Source of the DNA: Dipteris shenzhenensis
Taxonomy: Eukaryota; Polypodiophyta; Polypodiopsida; Gleicheniales
NCBI GenBank assembly: GCA_047967505.1
Contig: CM106541.1
DNA length: 64,000 nucleotides
Direction: 5' to 3' (one strand)
Numbering within the stretch: position 1 is the stretch's first letter; each line of letters begins with the position of its first letter. This document shows, piece by piece, positions 12,801 to 22,619 of this stretch. Position numbers and translations under genes: made by a program. The notes under the pieces are model-generated. The model saw only the letters and a list, made by a program, of their open reading frames with translations. It was not told the DNA's origin and searched no databases.

Positions 12801-12960
12801 TAATTCATTTCCAGGACCTGGTCTACGACGGTCTCTATTTGATGGAGATGCGACGACATAGAGAGACCTTGTTGCGCTATATCAAAGCATAGGAGGAGAC
12901 AGTGGCACATACGACCAAGCTAGATCAAGCCCAGCGACATGTTATAGGTTTTTACACATT
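9880..12960 (+). pseudogene. Degenerate non-LTR retrotransposon (endonuclease-RT LINE)
   Basis: Broken plus-strand frames give the usual single-ORF LINE order. The endonuclease includes YAPMRG near 9,915, LGDFNAYMG near 10,010 and TSTLDYLMGS near 10,265. The reverse transcriptase includes VPIHKSKDPMDTGTYRTLM at about 11,145-11,200, LHTLAKIYGS-like text, YACFVDFRKAF-like text near 11,400, GVNQGCPLSPTLFGLHID near 11,590-11,640, and the catalytic YADD at 11,713-11,724. A Cys-rich C-terminal motif, CRLCTLEDVEIEEYFSC, lies near 12,670. The YADD box is intact, but in-frame stops (for example at 11,566 and 11,638) and shifts kill the copy. The endonuclease plus a C-terminal Cys motif without an L1-type ORF1 suggests a different clade from the L1-like copies elsewhere in the window. 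The exact clade was not determined. Confidence 0.7.
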
Positions 12961-13007
12961 TGCTTTGGCTCATAGGCCCGCGAGGCCTCCAGAAGACGTT
13001 AATGCAT

Positions 13008-13016
13008 CTCTCTCTC

Positions 13017-13062
<46 letters not shown>
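13008..13062. repeat. CT microsatellite at the LINE 3' side
   Basis: A nearly pure CT run of about 55 bp directly follows the LINE coding tail. Confidence 0.9.
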
Positions 13063-13063
<1 letters not shown>

Positions 13064-15760
13064 CCATTGTTTGACTCCATTTCTATGGTCATGACCTAGT
13101 TTTCCCAAAGATCTTGCAACTCCAAGACTCAAGAACGATGATCGTGTCAAATAATGTCAACTCATCACCAATTTGAAATAGGCTCACAAAGACAAGAGCA
13201 TAACTAGAATGAAGGACACAAAGGCTTACAATTCTATATATACTATCCATAAAAGTTCTCCCTTCTTGGTACTTACAGAATTCTAGAGAAGATACGAGCT
13301 AACACATACATTAATATTGTAAAACCATTTTATGTTTTGTTTTGAGTGTTGGCTTTTAATGTGTGAGGCACTTACACCCATCAGACAACCCATGGAGAAC
13401 TCTTTCCCCCCACCTTATGTTTTTTATGCCATCTCAGGTGTGGACTCCCTGCTCCGTAACTAACCAGAGAGCCGAGAAGATGCTAGGACCCTGACGGACC
13501 CAACCCCTCAACTCACCACATGAAAACTCCATTTATGCTCTTTGGAGTGGAGGTGTGATAGGGTATACGAGGTACCCACAGCTCGGGTTTTCTTTTTTGC
13601 GTTGTACTAAAATTGAAAGTGCCAACAAACACCCACATACGAGGCAACCAAGATAAAGCTCTCAGCTGCCCTTGGATCCAAATGCCAGCTCTCAATGGAT
13701 TTCTATCAAGGTCTTTATAGATGATGTAGATCGATCTTGGCATCAATCAACATCACCTATAAAGCCAAAAAAAGAAAGGTTACTTGCTAAGCGACAAAGA
13801 TTACATAACGAATGCAATAAGAGGAGTTGAAAGGAACGGAACTGCCATTGTAGCTTGGGTTGAATGTAGAGTGTAGTGTGTTCTTCCTTTGCTATGGGTC
13901 TCAGACCTAAGATTTTGGGCTATTATGTATCATACGGTGTCAGTTTTGCTCTCAAGAACTTCTACATTCCCTGGTTATGGACATATTGTGAGCTTTTCAA
14001 GCATTGGTTTGCTGCAATGACATGAGCTCCTATATCATTGTAGCTGCAATTGCAGTGGAGGACAAACAATGGAATACCTTTTCTTTTGTGATTTTTATTC
14101 ATGATGAAAGAATGGAGCTTCTTTGAAGCATGAAGTATTCCCTAGTGATTTTAACCTATAAATGGGATGCACCTTCTCTGTTTTGGCTGAATGTGTAGTA
14201 GTTTTTATAATGCCATGAGGTTTTAGGGTGAGTTGATATGCTTGCTTGTCCAGTGTTGAATTGAGGAAGGCGTAGGTGGTATAGAGGTTAACTAATGCTT
14301 TACGGGATACATTTTGAGGTGAATTGAGGAAGGAGTAGGTGGTATAGAGGTTAATGCAGGATACATTTTCAGGTTTATACTTCTGCTAACTTGTGGGCAG
14401 TTGTTGAGGTTTCAAGGAGTCCTTGGCATCTGAATTAGTGTTAGTACTATATTAGTCTTAGATATGAGTACTACATGAGTACTATATGAGTACTGCATGA
14501 GTCTTATATTAGTTTGGTTGCTGATGAGTTTTGTTACTCACATGCCTGATTCTGAAGCTCAAAGATGTGTATCACTTTGGTAATTGAGTGCACTAAGTAT
14601 GAGCAAGATTCAAGTGTGGGGGGTACGGGAATGCCGGTCGCAACTACCTTGCATAGAATGAATGGAACACCTCTTGTTCAAACACTTGTGAAGCCTTTGA
14701 GTAGTTGACAGACTTTCTATTGTCATGAATTCGCATTCCATCTCACATGCAAAAACACAAGGTTGTGATGCACGCGGAACCCATCCAGTAAACAGTGAGG
14801 GCTTCCATTTGGCAATCTGAAAATAGGCATACTACCATCACAGAGCCCAAAGCATAAGCAATCCAAAGGCGCATAAGCAATCTGAATGGAACAACACACC
14901 ACACTTCGTAGCTACCAAGGTGACAACCAGACAAACATGTCCCCCGGCATTAGGCTGCAACATGCCACCAAATGTCCAAAGCATAAATTGAAATACAACT
15001 ATTCTCTTAAGCTGGCTATGGCTTAGACAGCTGTCCCACCCAATATTACATTAACTCATGATGTATTTTAACTTAACACGTTAGCTTTTTTAAAGCAAAT
15101 AACTCAGTCGCTGGTTATCTACAATCTGAAATTCTTTACTTCTAAGTTGGAATTAATGGCTGGTATAGCAATGAAACAATAGTGAAGATTCTTTTATAAC
15201 TCAAGAATACTAGAGCTTACAACCATAAACAGAATAAATGAGCCTCCTTGAAATGCATGTTTAAAGCATTCATCCGAATGGATTGAAGGGAAATCCTACA
15301 AGGGAGGGGTATTTCAGTTATTTGCAACTGCCTTCACTCGCCCCACCCCATGGGAAGAACTCACCAGCCTTACAGACAGAGATCCAAGTTTATTGTGCAT
15401 GTGAGGATTTGCATTTTGGAGTCCCAGTTCCCAAAAGCGGCCACCTTAGTTAATATAAAACCTATTATGAAATAAAAGCCTTCATCTGTATTTTATCAGC
15501 AATAAATATTATGGATATGGTATCTTGGCTTAAAGGCAGTGTACCATTTAGCAGCCCATAAATTAAAACTATGAACGGTTTAATTGGAAGCAAACCTTAG
15601 ATTGTAATTTTGCATATTATGATAAACCTTTATATCAAAGCACACAGCTCATCTTGGAAGCAATGTGCTTCATATTGTATGATGCATGAAAGAAGATTCC
15701 AATTGTAAAAACTTGCGGATTCGTAACTGCAACAATATAGCTTTGCTTCAGAACCACCAC
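13063..15760. other. Intergenic, no gene recognised
   Basis: No protein domain was recognised on either strand. A 63-bp unit (TGAATTGAGGAAGG...) is tandemly duplicated at 14,257 and 14,320. A short ATGAGTACTAC/TAT repeat lies at about 14,460-14,510. TTTATT at 15,389-15,394 is AATAAA on the minus strand. It could have been the PTEN2 polyadenylation signal before the Copia inserted, which is inference only. Confidence 0.4.
14257..14380 (+). repeat. Two-copy tandem duplication, unit 63 bp
   Basis: TGAATTGAGGAAGG.GTAGGTG begins at 14,257 and 14,320. The second copy lost a few bases before GATACATTTT. Confidence 0.7.
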
Positions 15761-15765
15761 ATCTT

Positions 15766-16040
15766 TGAAGGGAAGGAGAGAGATAGAGAGTGTGAGAGCA
15801 AGAGAGAGTGAGAGAGACGTAAGCTTGAAGACTGTAGTTGCTCAATAGAGTGTGTAAAGAGTACAACACAAAGTAGTGTAGATAAGGTTTTGTCATAGTG
15901 ACAAAACCTTAGTAGTCACTAACCATAGTTAGTGAACTAACTGCAGTTAGGGGGAAAAACCTCTAGAGGAGGGAAAAGTGCCCCTAACTAACTTATTATA
16001 TTACATTGGTCACTGCTGAATTATAGATATAATTCCAACA
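15766..16040 (-). repeat. 3' LTR of the intact Copia
   Basis: This is a 275-bp repeat. In plus orientation it starts TGAAGGGAAGG and ends ATTCCAACA. It includes a GA-rich block and the short inverted repeat TTTTGTCATAGTGACAAAA. It is indistinguishable from the copy at 21,264-21,538. Confidence 0.95.
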
Positions 16041-16050
16041 CCCCCCTGCA
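16041..16050 (-). promoter_or_regulatory. Polypurine tract of the intact Copia
   Basis: On the minus strand GCAGGGGGG directly precedes the 3' LTR, the usual location of the plus-strand primer. The tract is short but in the correct position. Confidence 0.65.
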
Positions 16051-16075
16051 GTGCCAATGTCATGTACAAGGCTGA

Positions 16076-19000
16076 TCAATCACCAAATGGATATAAGTTC
16101 AGGGCACTGCGAAATGCCTCAAACTTCTCACGTGGTAGTGCTTTGGTGAAGATATCTGCAACATTGTCATGTGTGGACACAAAGATCATACTGATCTCTC
16201 CTGCATGTAACTTCTCTCTGACGTAATGATAGTGAACCTCAATGTGCTTCGTGCGAGCATGAAACACTGGATTCTTTGCCACTGCAATGGCACTCTGACT
16301 ATCAGTGAGAATTGGAGAAGGACCCTCCAAAGACAGATAAAGATCAGCAAATAAACGTCTCAGCCAGACACATTCCACTGTTGCTGTGAAAGCTGCCCTG
16401 TACTCAGCTTCACATGATGAGGTAGCCACTGTAGATTGTTTCTTGCTTAGCCATGAAATGCAAGATTTTCCCAAAAAGAAACAATTGCCACTAGTGGACT
16501 GCCTAGTGTCATAATCACCAGCCCAATCTGAATCACTGTAGGCATGCATCTGCAAGTCACCCCCCCTGGGAAATAGTAAGCCAAAAGACTTGGTGCCTTG
16601 CAAATAACGGAAGATGCGCTTAACTGCCTGCCAATGCATAGTTTTAGGGCTGTGCATATACCTGCTCACCTGAGATACTGCAAACTGAATATCAGGCCTA
16701 GTATTGCAGAGATATATGAGGCATCCAACAGCTTGACTGTAAAGTGTGGCATCAATTGATTCTCCTGCATCATGCATTGTGAGTTTCAGCCCTGGTTCCA
16801 TAGGAGTAGATATGGGCTTACACTCTTGCATGTTAAATCTGTCCAAAAGTTTCTGAACATACTTGGACTGAGACATAACAGTGCCACGTCTCTCATGAGA
16901 GAACTGGATCCCCAAATAAAAATGAAGCAGCCCCAAATCTGACATATCAAAGTGGGTCTGCAAATCAGTTTTGAAATCTGCAATTTTGTCGTCATTGGAC
17001 CCTGTGAGCAGTAAGTCATCAACATAAAGAAGGATGACTAATATTTCCCCCCCATCCATCTTGATGTAGAGGGTGCTCTCAGTAGGACTATTGTGCAGCC
17101 CCTTGCTGGTCAAAAAGGCATGTATTTTGGCATACCATGCACGAGGGGCCTGTTTCAGCCCATATAAAGCTTTATTAAGCTTGCAGACTTGAAGTGCATT
17201 TGCTGTAATTTCAAAACCCGGAGGTGGTTTGACATACACCTCTTCCAGCAAGTCCCCATTTAAGAAGGCTGTTTTGATGTCCAACTGATGAACATTCCAC
17301 TCAAAATGTGCAGCCATTGCAATGATTGATCGGATGGTGGTCATCCGGGATGTAGGAGCAAAAGTCTCCTCATAATCTATGCCCTTTTTTTGAGCATAGC
17401 CTTTAGCAACCAGCCTGGCTTTATATCTGTCAATGGAGCCATCTGGCTTCCGTTTGACTTTAAATACCCATCGGGTTCCAATAGCATGTTTACCCGGTGG
17501 TAAGTCCACAACATCCCAAGTCTGATTTTTGGCAATGGACTGCAACTCATCGTGCATGGCATTCATCCAATGCACATTACCTTGTGCCTCTTCAAATGTG
17601 GCAGGCTCCTCTTCATCAAGGAGAGTACCTGCATATGCTGATTCCACTGAATTAGCACCTTCCATGTGCCTTGCTGCACTGCGAGTCCTGCCAGGTAACG
17701 GGGCATCAAGTTTACTCTCCCGGAGAGTCTGTAACAGCCAGTTTGGGACTGTTTTGGCTGCATGTATGTCTGCAATTTCTTGCTGTACCACTTGTTCCAC
17801 TTCCTGTGGAGGAGGCATGACATCCCGTGGCGGAACTGAAGCATTTGAAGGTTGCTGTAAATTCTGATGTGGATCAGAAAAATCAGCAGGGGAACCCAAT
17901 GCAATGGGTAGCAACCCTTGAAATACATCTTCTGAAGGTGAAGGCATTTGAAAATCAGCCTGAGTGTAAGCTGAATTTTCAGAAAATATCACATCTCTAC
18001 TTACAATGATTTTGCGTGTAGCAGGATTGTAGAGACGATACCCCTTGCTTTCTGCACTGTATCCAACAAATATGCATTTGATGGCTTTATCTGACAATTT
18101 GTGCCTAAATTCAACTGGCACATGTGCATAGGCAAGGCATCCAAAGACTCGGAAGTGATCCACTGAAAGCTTCCTGTCATTCCAGACCTCAAAAGGTGTT
18201 TTTGTTTTTAAAGCCTTAGTGGGAGCCCTGTTCAAAATGTAATTGGCACACATCAAACCCTCTAACCAGAATTTATGAGGCATGTGTTTGCTTTTCAGCA
18301 TACATCTGTCCATCTCCATGAGGGTTCGATTTTTCCTCTCAGCTTTGCCATTTTGCTGAGGGGTTAGCCTGACTGTGAGCTGATGCACAATACCCTTTTG
18401 TTTGAGGAAAGCATCAAATGCTGCAGATAGGTATTCCCCACCTCTATCCGTGCGTAATATCTGTATCTTGAGCCCGGTTTCATTTTCAACCATGGCTGAA
18501 AAGTGTTTAAACACTGTGAACACTTCAGATTTCTTTTTCAGCCCATAAACCCAAGTAAAATTGGAGTAGTCATCAATAAATGTGACAAAGTAGAGATGAC
18601 CACCCAATGAAGGAGTCCTCATGGGACCACAGACATCACTGTGTATAAGCTGCAATTTGCGAACAGCTTTAACTGAACCATCCTTTTTGAAGGGAAATCT
18701 ATGCATTTTACCTAAAATGCACCCTTCACAGGCATGTGGAGGAGGTATTGCAAGAGGTGGCAATGCATCAACCATTGAAAATTTCTGAAGTGTCATCAAG
18801 CTGTTGTAATGCATGTGGCCATATCTGGCATGCCATAATTCTGCATTTTGCATGGCAACTGTAGGGGAAGAAATTGCCAAAGCATGAGCTGCTCTTTTCT
18901 GAAAAATATCAAGCTGAAAAAGCCCACGCAGCAGAGTACCAGATAACATTAAGGCATTGTTAGCTTCCCTGTCCCGGACAGCACATTTGTCATCCTCAAA

Positions 19001-20419
19001 GATGACCTGAAATCCATCTCTGTTAAGAGTGGACACTGAAAGGAGATTTTTGGTTATGCCAGGCACATATAAAACATCAGAAAGTCTGAAAATTGAGCCA
19101 TCAATGGCAGTGAGCTCAACTTCTCCTGTGCCACGTACTGAATATGAGGAGTTATTGGCACAAGTGACTTTCTTACCAACAGGAGGTGGATGCAAGGAAG
19201 TAAAAAGAGACTTCCTCGAAGTGATGTGCTTGGATGCACCGCTGTCAAAATACCAGATGTTCAGTGTTTCATCAACACTGAAAGCAGATGCATCTGAAGA
19301 AGAGTCAAAACTGCAAGTCAAAAATGCATAAGTGTCATCACTGCATGAAGCTGTACTATCCCGAGCATCTGGAACAGCCAACCTAGAATCAGAAATGCAA
19401 GATAAAAAGGCATAATCTTGACCAACAAAGTTGGCTGCAGCATCCCCACTGTCAGATGCACAAGGGGCTGAATCTGAAACAGCCATTCCTGAGCTGTTTT
19501 TCTTTTCCTTTGCAATCCTTTTCCTGCATTCTGCTATGTGATGACCTGGCTTTTTGCAGTAGTGACAGAAACCCTTCTTTTTGGGCTTGCTAGCATCACT
19601 TTTAGCCTTTTGTGAAGGCTGTCCTGACCCACTGGAAGGCTGATTTGCTGCTGTTTTTCCCTGTCCCTTTGTTTTTGATTTGAATTTTGAGAGCATGGCT
19701 TGTTCACCTGCACGTGAAGCCAAATTTTTCCTGGTCTGCTCTTCCTGAAGCAGAAGTCCTATCAGCTCATGAAAAGAAAGAGGATTTGCACCCCCCCTCA
19801 ATGATAAATTCAGCGAAGTATGAAAGCTGAGATAAGACTCAGGAAGAGAATTCAGAGTGGTTGTAATCATCTCTGAATCAGGAATGATTTCATCTATATT
19901 TAACAACTGCTCTCTGAGATCCTGTAGCTTAGTGAGGTGGGCTGACATGGAGTCACCCTCCTCCATATGTGTATTGCTCAATTCTCTTTTTAAAAAAGAT
20001 ACTCTGGCATCATTCCGTGCTGCATACATGCTTTCCAAAATATCCCACGCTGCCCTGGAGGTCTTACACGACCGGATATGCGGAATGATTGATCTTTTCA
20101 CTGAAAGAGAGATGCAAGACAAGGCTAAGGCATCTCGTGAATCCCATCTCTTTTGCTCAGGAGTATTAACTGTAGCTGCACCAACAACTTGTCCTGCAGC
20201 TGCACCTTGTGTACGACCTCTTCCACCTCCTTGGTGAGGAGGGGTAGCAGGTGCAATATCTGCTGGTCGGATTTCATCCCCATTGACATAATCCCATAAA
20301 TTGCGAGAAATCAGAATATTACGTACCATGAAACTCCAGAGGGAGTAGTTGGTACCATCCAATTTGTCTTCCTGAGAAAGACCACCGAACTGAAAATCAT
20401 TCTGATTTTGATGGGCCAT
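16076..20419 (-). CDS. Copia gag-pol polyprotein (1,447 aa)
   Basis: One uninterrupted frame encodes all the proteins needed for Copia transposition. The start chosen is the ATG at 20,419 (MAHQNQNDF), because the 63 codons upstream do not look like gag and the frame opens there by chance. In order: gag/UBN2-like region (about 1-280), CCHC knuckle CHYCKKPGHHIAEC (285-298), aspartic protease DSGAS (392-396), and integrase zinc domain His530/His535/Cys564/Cys567. The integrase DDE triad is Asp595, Asp658 and Glu694, with 35 residues between the last two. Reverse transcriptase follows with Asp1047 in QLDIKTAF and YVDD at 1,132-1,135, then RNase H with Asp1296, Glu1337 and Asp1373. No stop or frameshift was seen. 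Integrase reads GKAER where many Copia elements have GVAER. Processing is expected in cytoplasmic virus-like particles. Confidence 0.95.
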   Translation of the reverse strand: MAHQNQNDFQFGGLSQEDKLDGTNYSLWSFMVRNILISRNLWDYVNGDEIRPADIAPATPPHQGGGRGRTQGAAAGQVVGAATVNTPEQKRWDSRDALALSCISLSVKRSIIPHIRSCKTSRAAWDILESMYAARNDARVSFLKRELSNTHMEEGDSMSAHLTKLQDLREQLLNIDEIIPDSEMITTTLNSLPESYLSFHTSLNLSLRGGANPLSFHELIGLLLQEEQTRKNLASRAGEQAMLSKFKSKTKGQGKTAANQPSSGSGQPSQKAKSDASKPKKKGFCHYCKKPGHHIAECRKRIAKEKKNSSGMAVSDSAPCASDSGDAAANFVGQDYAFLSCISDSRLAVPDARDSTASCSDDTYAFLTCSFDSSSDASAFSVDETLNIWYFDSGASKHITSRKSLFTSLHPPPVGKKVTCANNSSYSVRGTGEVELTAIDGSIFRLSDVLYVPGITKNLLSVSTLNRDGFQVIFEDDKCAVRDREANNALMLSGTLLRGLFQLDIFQKRAAHALAISSPTVAMQNAELWHARYGHMHYNSLMTLQKFSMVDALPPLAIPPPHACEGCILGKMHRFPFKKDGSVKAVRKLQLIHSDVCGPMRTPSLGGHLYFVTFIDDYSNFTWVYGLKKKSEVFTVFKHFSAMVENETGLKIQILRTDRGGEYLSAAFDAFLKQKGIVHQLTVRLTPQQNGKAERKNRTLMEMDRCMLKSKHMPHKFWLEGLMCANYILNRAPTKALKTKTPFEVWNDRKLSVDHFRVFGCLAYAHVPVEFRHKLSDKAIKCIFVGYSAESKGYRLYNPATRKIIVSRDVIFSENSAYTQADFQMPSPSEDVFQGLLPIALGSPADFSDPHQNLQQPSNASVPPRDVMPPPQEVEQVVQQEIADIHAAKTVPNWLLQTLRESKLDAPLPGRTRSAARHMEGANSVESAYAGTLLDEEEPATFEEAQGNVHWMNAMHDELQSIAKNQTWDVVDLPPGKHAIGTRWVFKVKRKPDGSIDRYKARLVAKGYAQKKGIDYEETFAPTSRMTTIRSIIAMAAHFEWNVHQLDIKTAFLNGDLLEEVYVKPPPGFEITANALQVCKLNKALYGLKQAPRAWYAKIHAFLTSKGLHNSPTESTLYIKMDGGEILVILLYVDDLLLTGSNDDKIADFKTDLQTHFDMSDLGLLHFYLGIQFSHERRGTVMSQSKYVQKLLDRFNMQECKPISTPMEPGLKLTMHDAGESIDATLYSQAVGCLIYLCNTRPDIQFAVSQVSRYMHSPKTMHWQAVKRIFRYLQGTKSFGLLFPRGGDLQMHAYSDSDWAGDYDTRQSTSGNCFFLGKSCISWLSKKQSTVATSSCEAEYRAAFTATVECVWLRRLFADLYLSLEGPSPILTDSQSAIAVAKNPVFHARTKHIEVHYHYVREKLHAGEISMIFVSTHDNVADIFTKALPREKFEAFRSALNLYPFGD

Positions 20420-21249
20420 ATCTGAAAAAGGAATTGAAGCAGATACAAAGTTGAATTCCCTTACTGGGAATAGAATGCACAACTCCCAAAAACCACACCC
20501 AAGCACGGGCTGTATATGCAACTTAGATTTCTGCACTTGAGCTGTCAGAAATCTGTCCAAGCATAAAACACTCTCCAAAATTTGCCAAAAGTGTTCCAAA
20601 CACTCCAATAAAGGCAGTATGTACTAAATACTCCAAAAAATGCTCTCTCAACTCAAAAGCCCCAATTTGTGGCTAGAAATTGCAGCCAGAAAGGGGCAAA
20701 ATTACTAAAAGCCCCAAATCTGCAATTTTTGAACAAAAGCCCCAAATTTCAGACTAGATCTGCAGATCTGTCTGTAAAAGCCCCAAATGTACTCCCAGAA
20801 AATAACTGCCCCAATTTGTGGTTTCCTGCAAGATGAGCCTGTCCAAAAACACCTGTGGCTTAAGGCAACTGGTGTCGATCTGCAAGTACAGATTGTACAG
20901 CTGACAGAAGCAAGGACTGTACGGTCAGTACGAACTGTACGGTCAGTACGGAACAGACCGTACGGTACTGATGACGCAGGTACAGTCGAAAAGCAAAACT
21001 GTACGGAAGCAGGATGGCGATGATGTACGGCGAAAATTGTACGGACGGCGGAACCTGTACGGCGTACGGCAAAATCTGTACGGACGGCGAAAACTGTACG
21101 GACAGCGGAATTCGTACGGCGTACGGCGAAATCCGTACGGACTGTACGGCGATGGTACGTCGGATTCCGTACAGTCGTACGGACTGTACGGACGAGTTGT
21201 AGCAGGGAGAGAACGTTGAGGGAGCTGGTGGCCCGAGGGTCTTGAACCC
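20420..21249 (-). other. 5' untranslated leader of the intact Copia
   Basis: The leader is about 830 nt between the primer-binding site and the gag start. It contains repeated AAAGCCCCAAATYTG blocks (plus-strand text, about 20,655-20,815) and, nearer the primer site, the GTAC array described separately. It probably holds dimerisation and packaging signals, which is inferred from position. Confidence 0.8.
20885..21194. repeat. GTAC/GTACGG motif array in the Copia leader
   Basis: By eye there are 24 GTAC tetranucleotides in about 310 bp. Random sequence would give about one. Seventeen of them read GTACGG in plus orientation. Several make longer perfect palindromes, such as ACCGTACGGT and TCCGTACGGA. 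Spacing is irregular (roughly 8-25 bp) and the sequence between motifs varies (GGCGAAAA.TGTACGGACGGC recurs). This is not a simple microsatellite. Confidence 0.85.
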
Positions 21250-21261
21250 GCTCTGATACCA
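21250..21261 (-). promoter_or_regulatory. Primer-binding site of the intact Copia
   Basis: The minus strand reads TGGTATCAGAGC two bases inside the 5' LTR. It is a 12-base match to the classical plant initiator tRNA-Met primer site and continues GGGTTCAAG. Confidence 0.95.
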
Positions 21262-21263
21262 AA

Positions 21264-21538
21264 TGAAGGGAAGGAGAGAGATAGAGAGTGTGAGAGCAAG
21301 AGAGAGTGAGAGAGACGTAAGCTTGAAGACTGTAGTTGCTCAATAGAGTGTGTAAAGAGTACAACACAAAGTAGTGTAGATAAGGTTTTGTCATAGTGAC
21401 AAAACCTTAGTAGTCACTAACCATAGTTAGTGAACTAACTGCAGTTAGGGGGAAAAACCTCTAGAGGAGGGAAAAGTGCCCCTAACTAACTTATTATATT
21501 ACATTGGTCACTGCTGAATTATAGATATAATTCCAACA
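21264..21538 (-). repeat. 5' LTR of the intact Copia
   Basis: This is a 275-bp promoter-bearing repeat, identical by eye to the 3' LTR, followed on the plus strand by the ATCTT duplication. Transcription would run leftward through the element, away from PTEN2. Confidence 0.95.
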
Positions 21539-21543
21539 ATCTT

Positions 21544-21941
21544 TATAATAGGCCTTCAAAATGTGCCATACAAAACAATTTATAGCTCAAATGGACACAT
21601 GAAGATTTGACGAGTGGAAAGTGCCAATATGGGTTCCTACAGCACAAGGGAACCTCCTGACCCTGCACGGGTTTTGACAGTTCTCTTGATACTCGAAAGA
21701 ATCAACAGGCTTTAACAGATCAGAAACTCAGAATGTACATAATTGCAGGGCTGAAGACAGTTCTGCAGGGTGGGATTGATGAATAGGAGAACAATTACAT
21801 CCCAAAAAACTAAAAACCAATTCTCCTTTACAAGACAATAATGCCCGTTGCTGTAGAATGCACATCTTGTGATAGAGCAGGAGAACAAGATTCAGAATCA
21901 CCTCATCCATGCTTTGTCCCTTACACTTGCTCGGGCTGTGG
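21544..21941 (-). other. PTEN2 3' UTR up to the Copia insertion
   Basis: This 398-bp non-coding stretch follows the PTEN2 stop codon. No AATAAA was seen on the minus strand here. The native 3' UTR may continue beyond the Copia to about 15,390. Confidence 0.5.
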
Positions 21942-22619
21942 TTATTCCTCTTCACTTTCATAATCCTCTTCATCACCAAAAGTAAAGACAGAGGCATCTG
22001 CTGCACTTGCTGCAGCTATTGCTTTAAAGTCAGTAGCTGGAACTCTCACATCTGCCTTAACATTTTGATCATTCAACAAAGATTCATGACTGTCATTCCT
22101 AGAGCTTTCTAAAGGATCATCTTCTTTCCTCTCTTTTCTGTACTGACCATCCCAATGTACATCTGATCCATCCTTTGCATCCAAAGCCCGGCCCTCTGGA
22201 GCCTCATGAGATGAGGTATCTATGATACTTGTTTGTGAGATCCTCGTGATTTCTGTTGTGTCTGGCATGATTGGACTTCCAGTGTTAGGGATCGCAGATG
22301 CCGTTTGACTTTCAGTGGTCCTCTGGGAATCTCTAGCTTCCTCTGAAGGTTGACCAGACATAATTTTTTTACTGCTTTCATGTGCCTTCTGTTTTCCCAC
22401 ACTCTCTTCATTTTCGCTGTCGGAGAAGACATCATCTTTCTCATCTATTCCTGGTTCACTCTTCCCAGTTGTTTGAGGAATGGCTGCAGGGGATGGTATG
22501 CCATCATTCGAAGATTGTAATGAACCCGCTGGAGACTCTCTGCTTGTTTTAGTGTTCAGAGAAACATCATGATCCAGTATGACAATTTCAACCTGAAACC
22601 CTGGTGATGGTAGCCGCCT
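21942..22619 (-). CDS. PTEN2: PTEN2 exon 12, C2 end and acidic tail (residues 460-684)
   Basis: The exon starts [15 protein letters not shown], the last C2 strand. It then runs into a low-complexity Ser/Glu/Asp-rich tail with [14 protein letters not shown], ending [18 protein letters not shown] and a stop. The DDVFSD and ADASVF.FGDE(E/D)D patterns are typical of plant PTEN2. The acceptor is TTGCAG. Confidence 0.94.
   Translation of the reverse strand, partial: RRLPSPGFQVEIVILDHDVSLNTKTSRESPAGSLQSSNDGIPSPAAIPQTTGKSEPGIDEKDDVFSDSENEESVGKQKAHESSKKIMSGQPSEEARDSQRTTESQTASAIPNTGSPIMPDTTEITRISQTSIIDTSSHEAPEGRALDAKDGSDVHWDGQYRKERKEDDPLESSRNDSHESLLNDQNVKADVRVPATDFKAIAAASAADASVFTFGDEEDYESEEE

Larger units (their letters stand above)
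15761..21543 (-). mobile_element. Intact autonomous Copia LTR retrotransposon
   Basis: The element body is 15,766-21,538 (5,773 bp), flanked on both sides by the perfect duplication ATCTT (15,761-15,765 and 21,539-21,543). Two 275-bp LTRs begin TG and end CA and look identical base for base. On the minus strand the order is 5' LTR, primer-binding site, a leader of about 830 nt, one continuous gag-pol frame, a short G-rich polypurine tract (at 16,041-16,050) and the 3' LTR. The domain order PR-IN-RT-RNase H is that of Copia (Pseudoviridae). Identical LTRs, an intact TSD and an unbroken frame indicate a very recent insertion and probable competence. It lies 398 bp beyond the PTEN2 stop codon and has the same orientation as PTEN2. 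Confidence 0.95.

Noticed and set aside
20420-20608. N-terminal extension giving a 1,510-aa Copia frame
   Set aside because: The 63 extra residues do not look like gag. The ATG at 20,419 starts typical gag sequence and the upstream part belongs to the leader.
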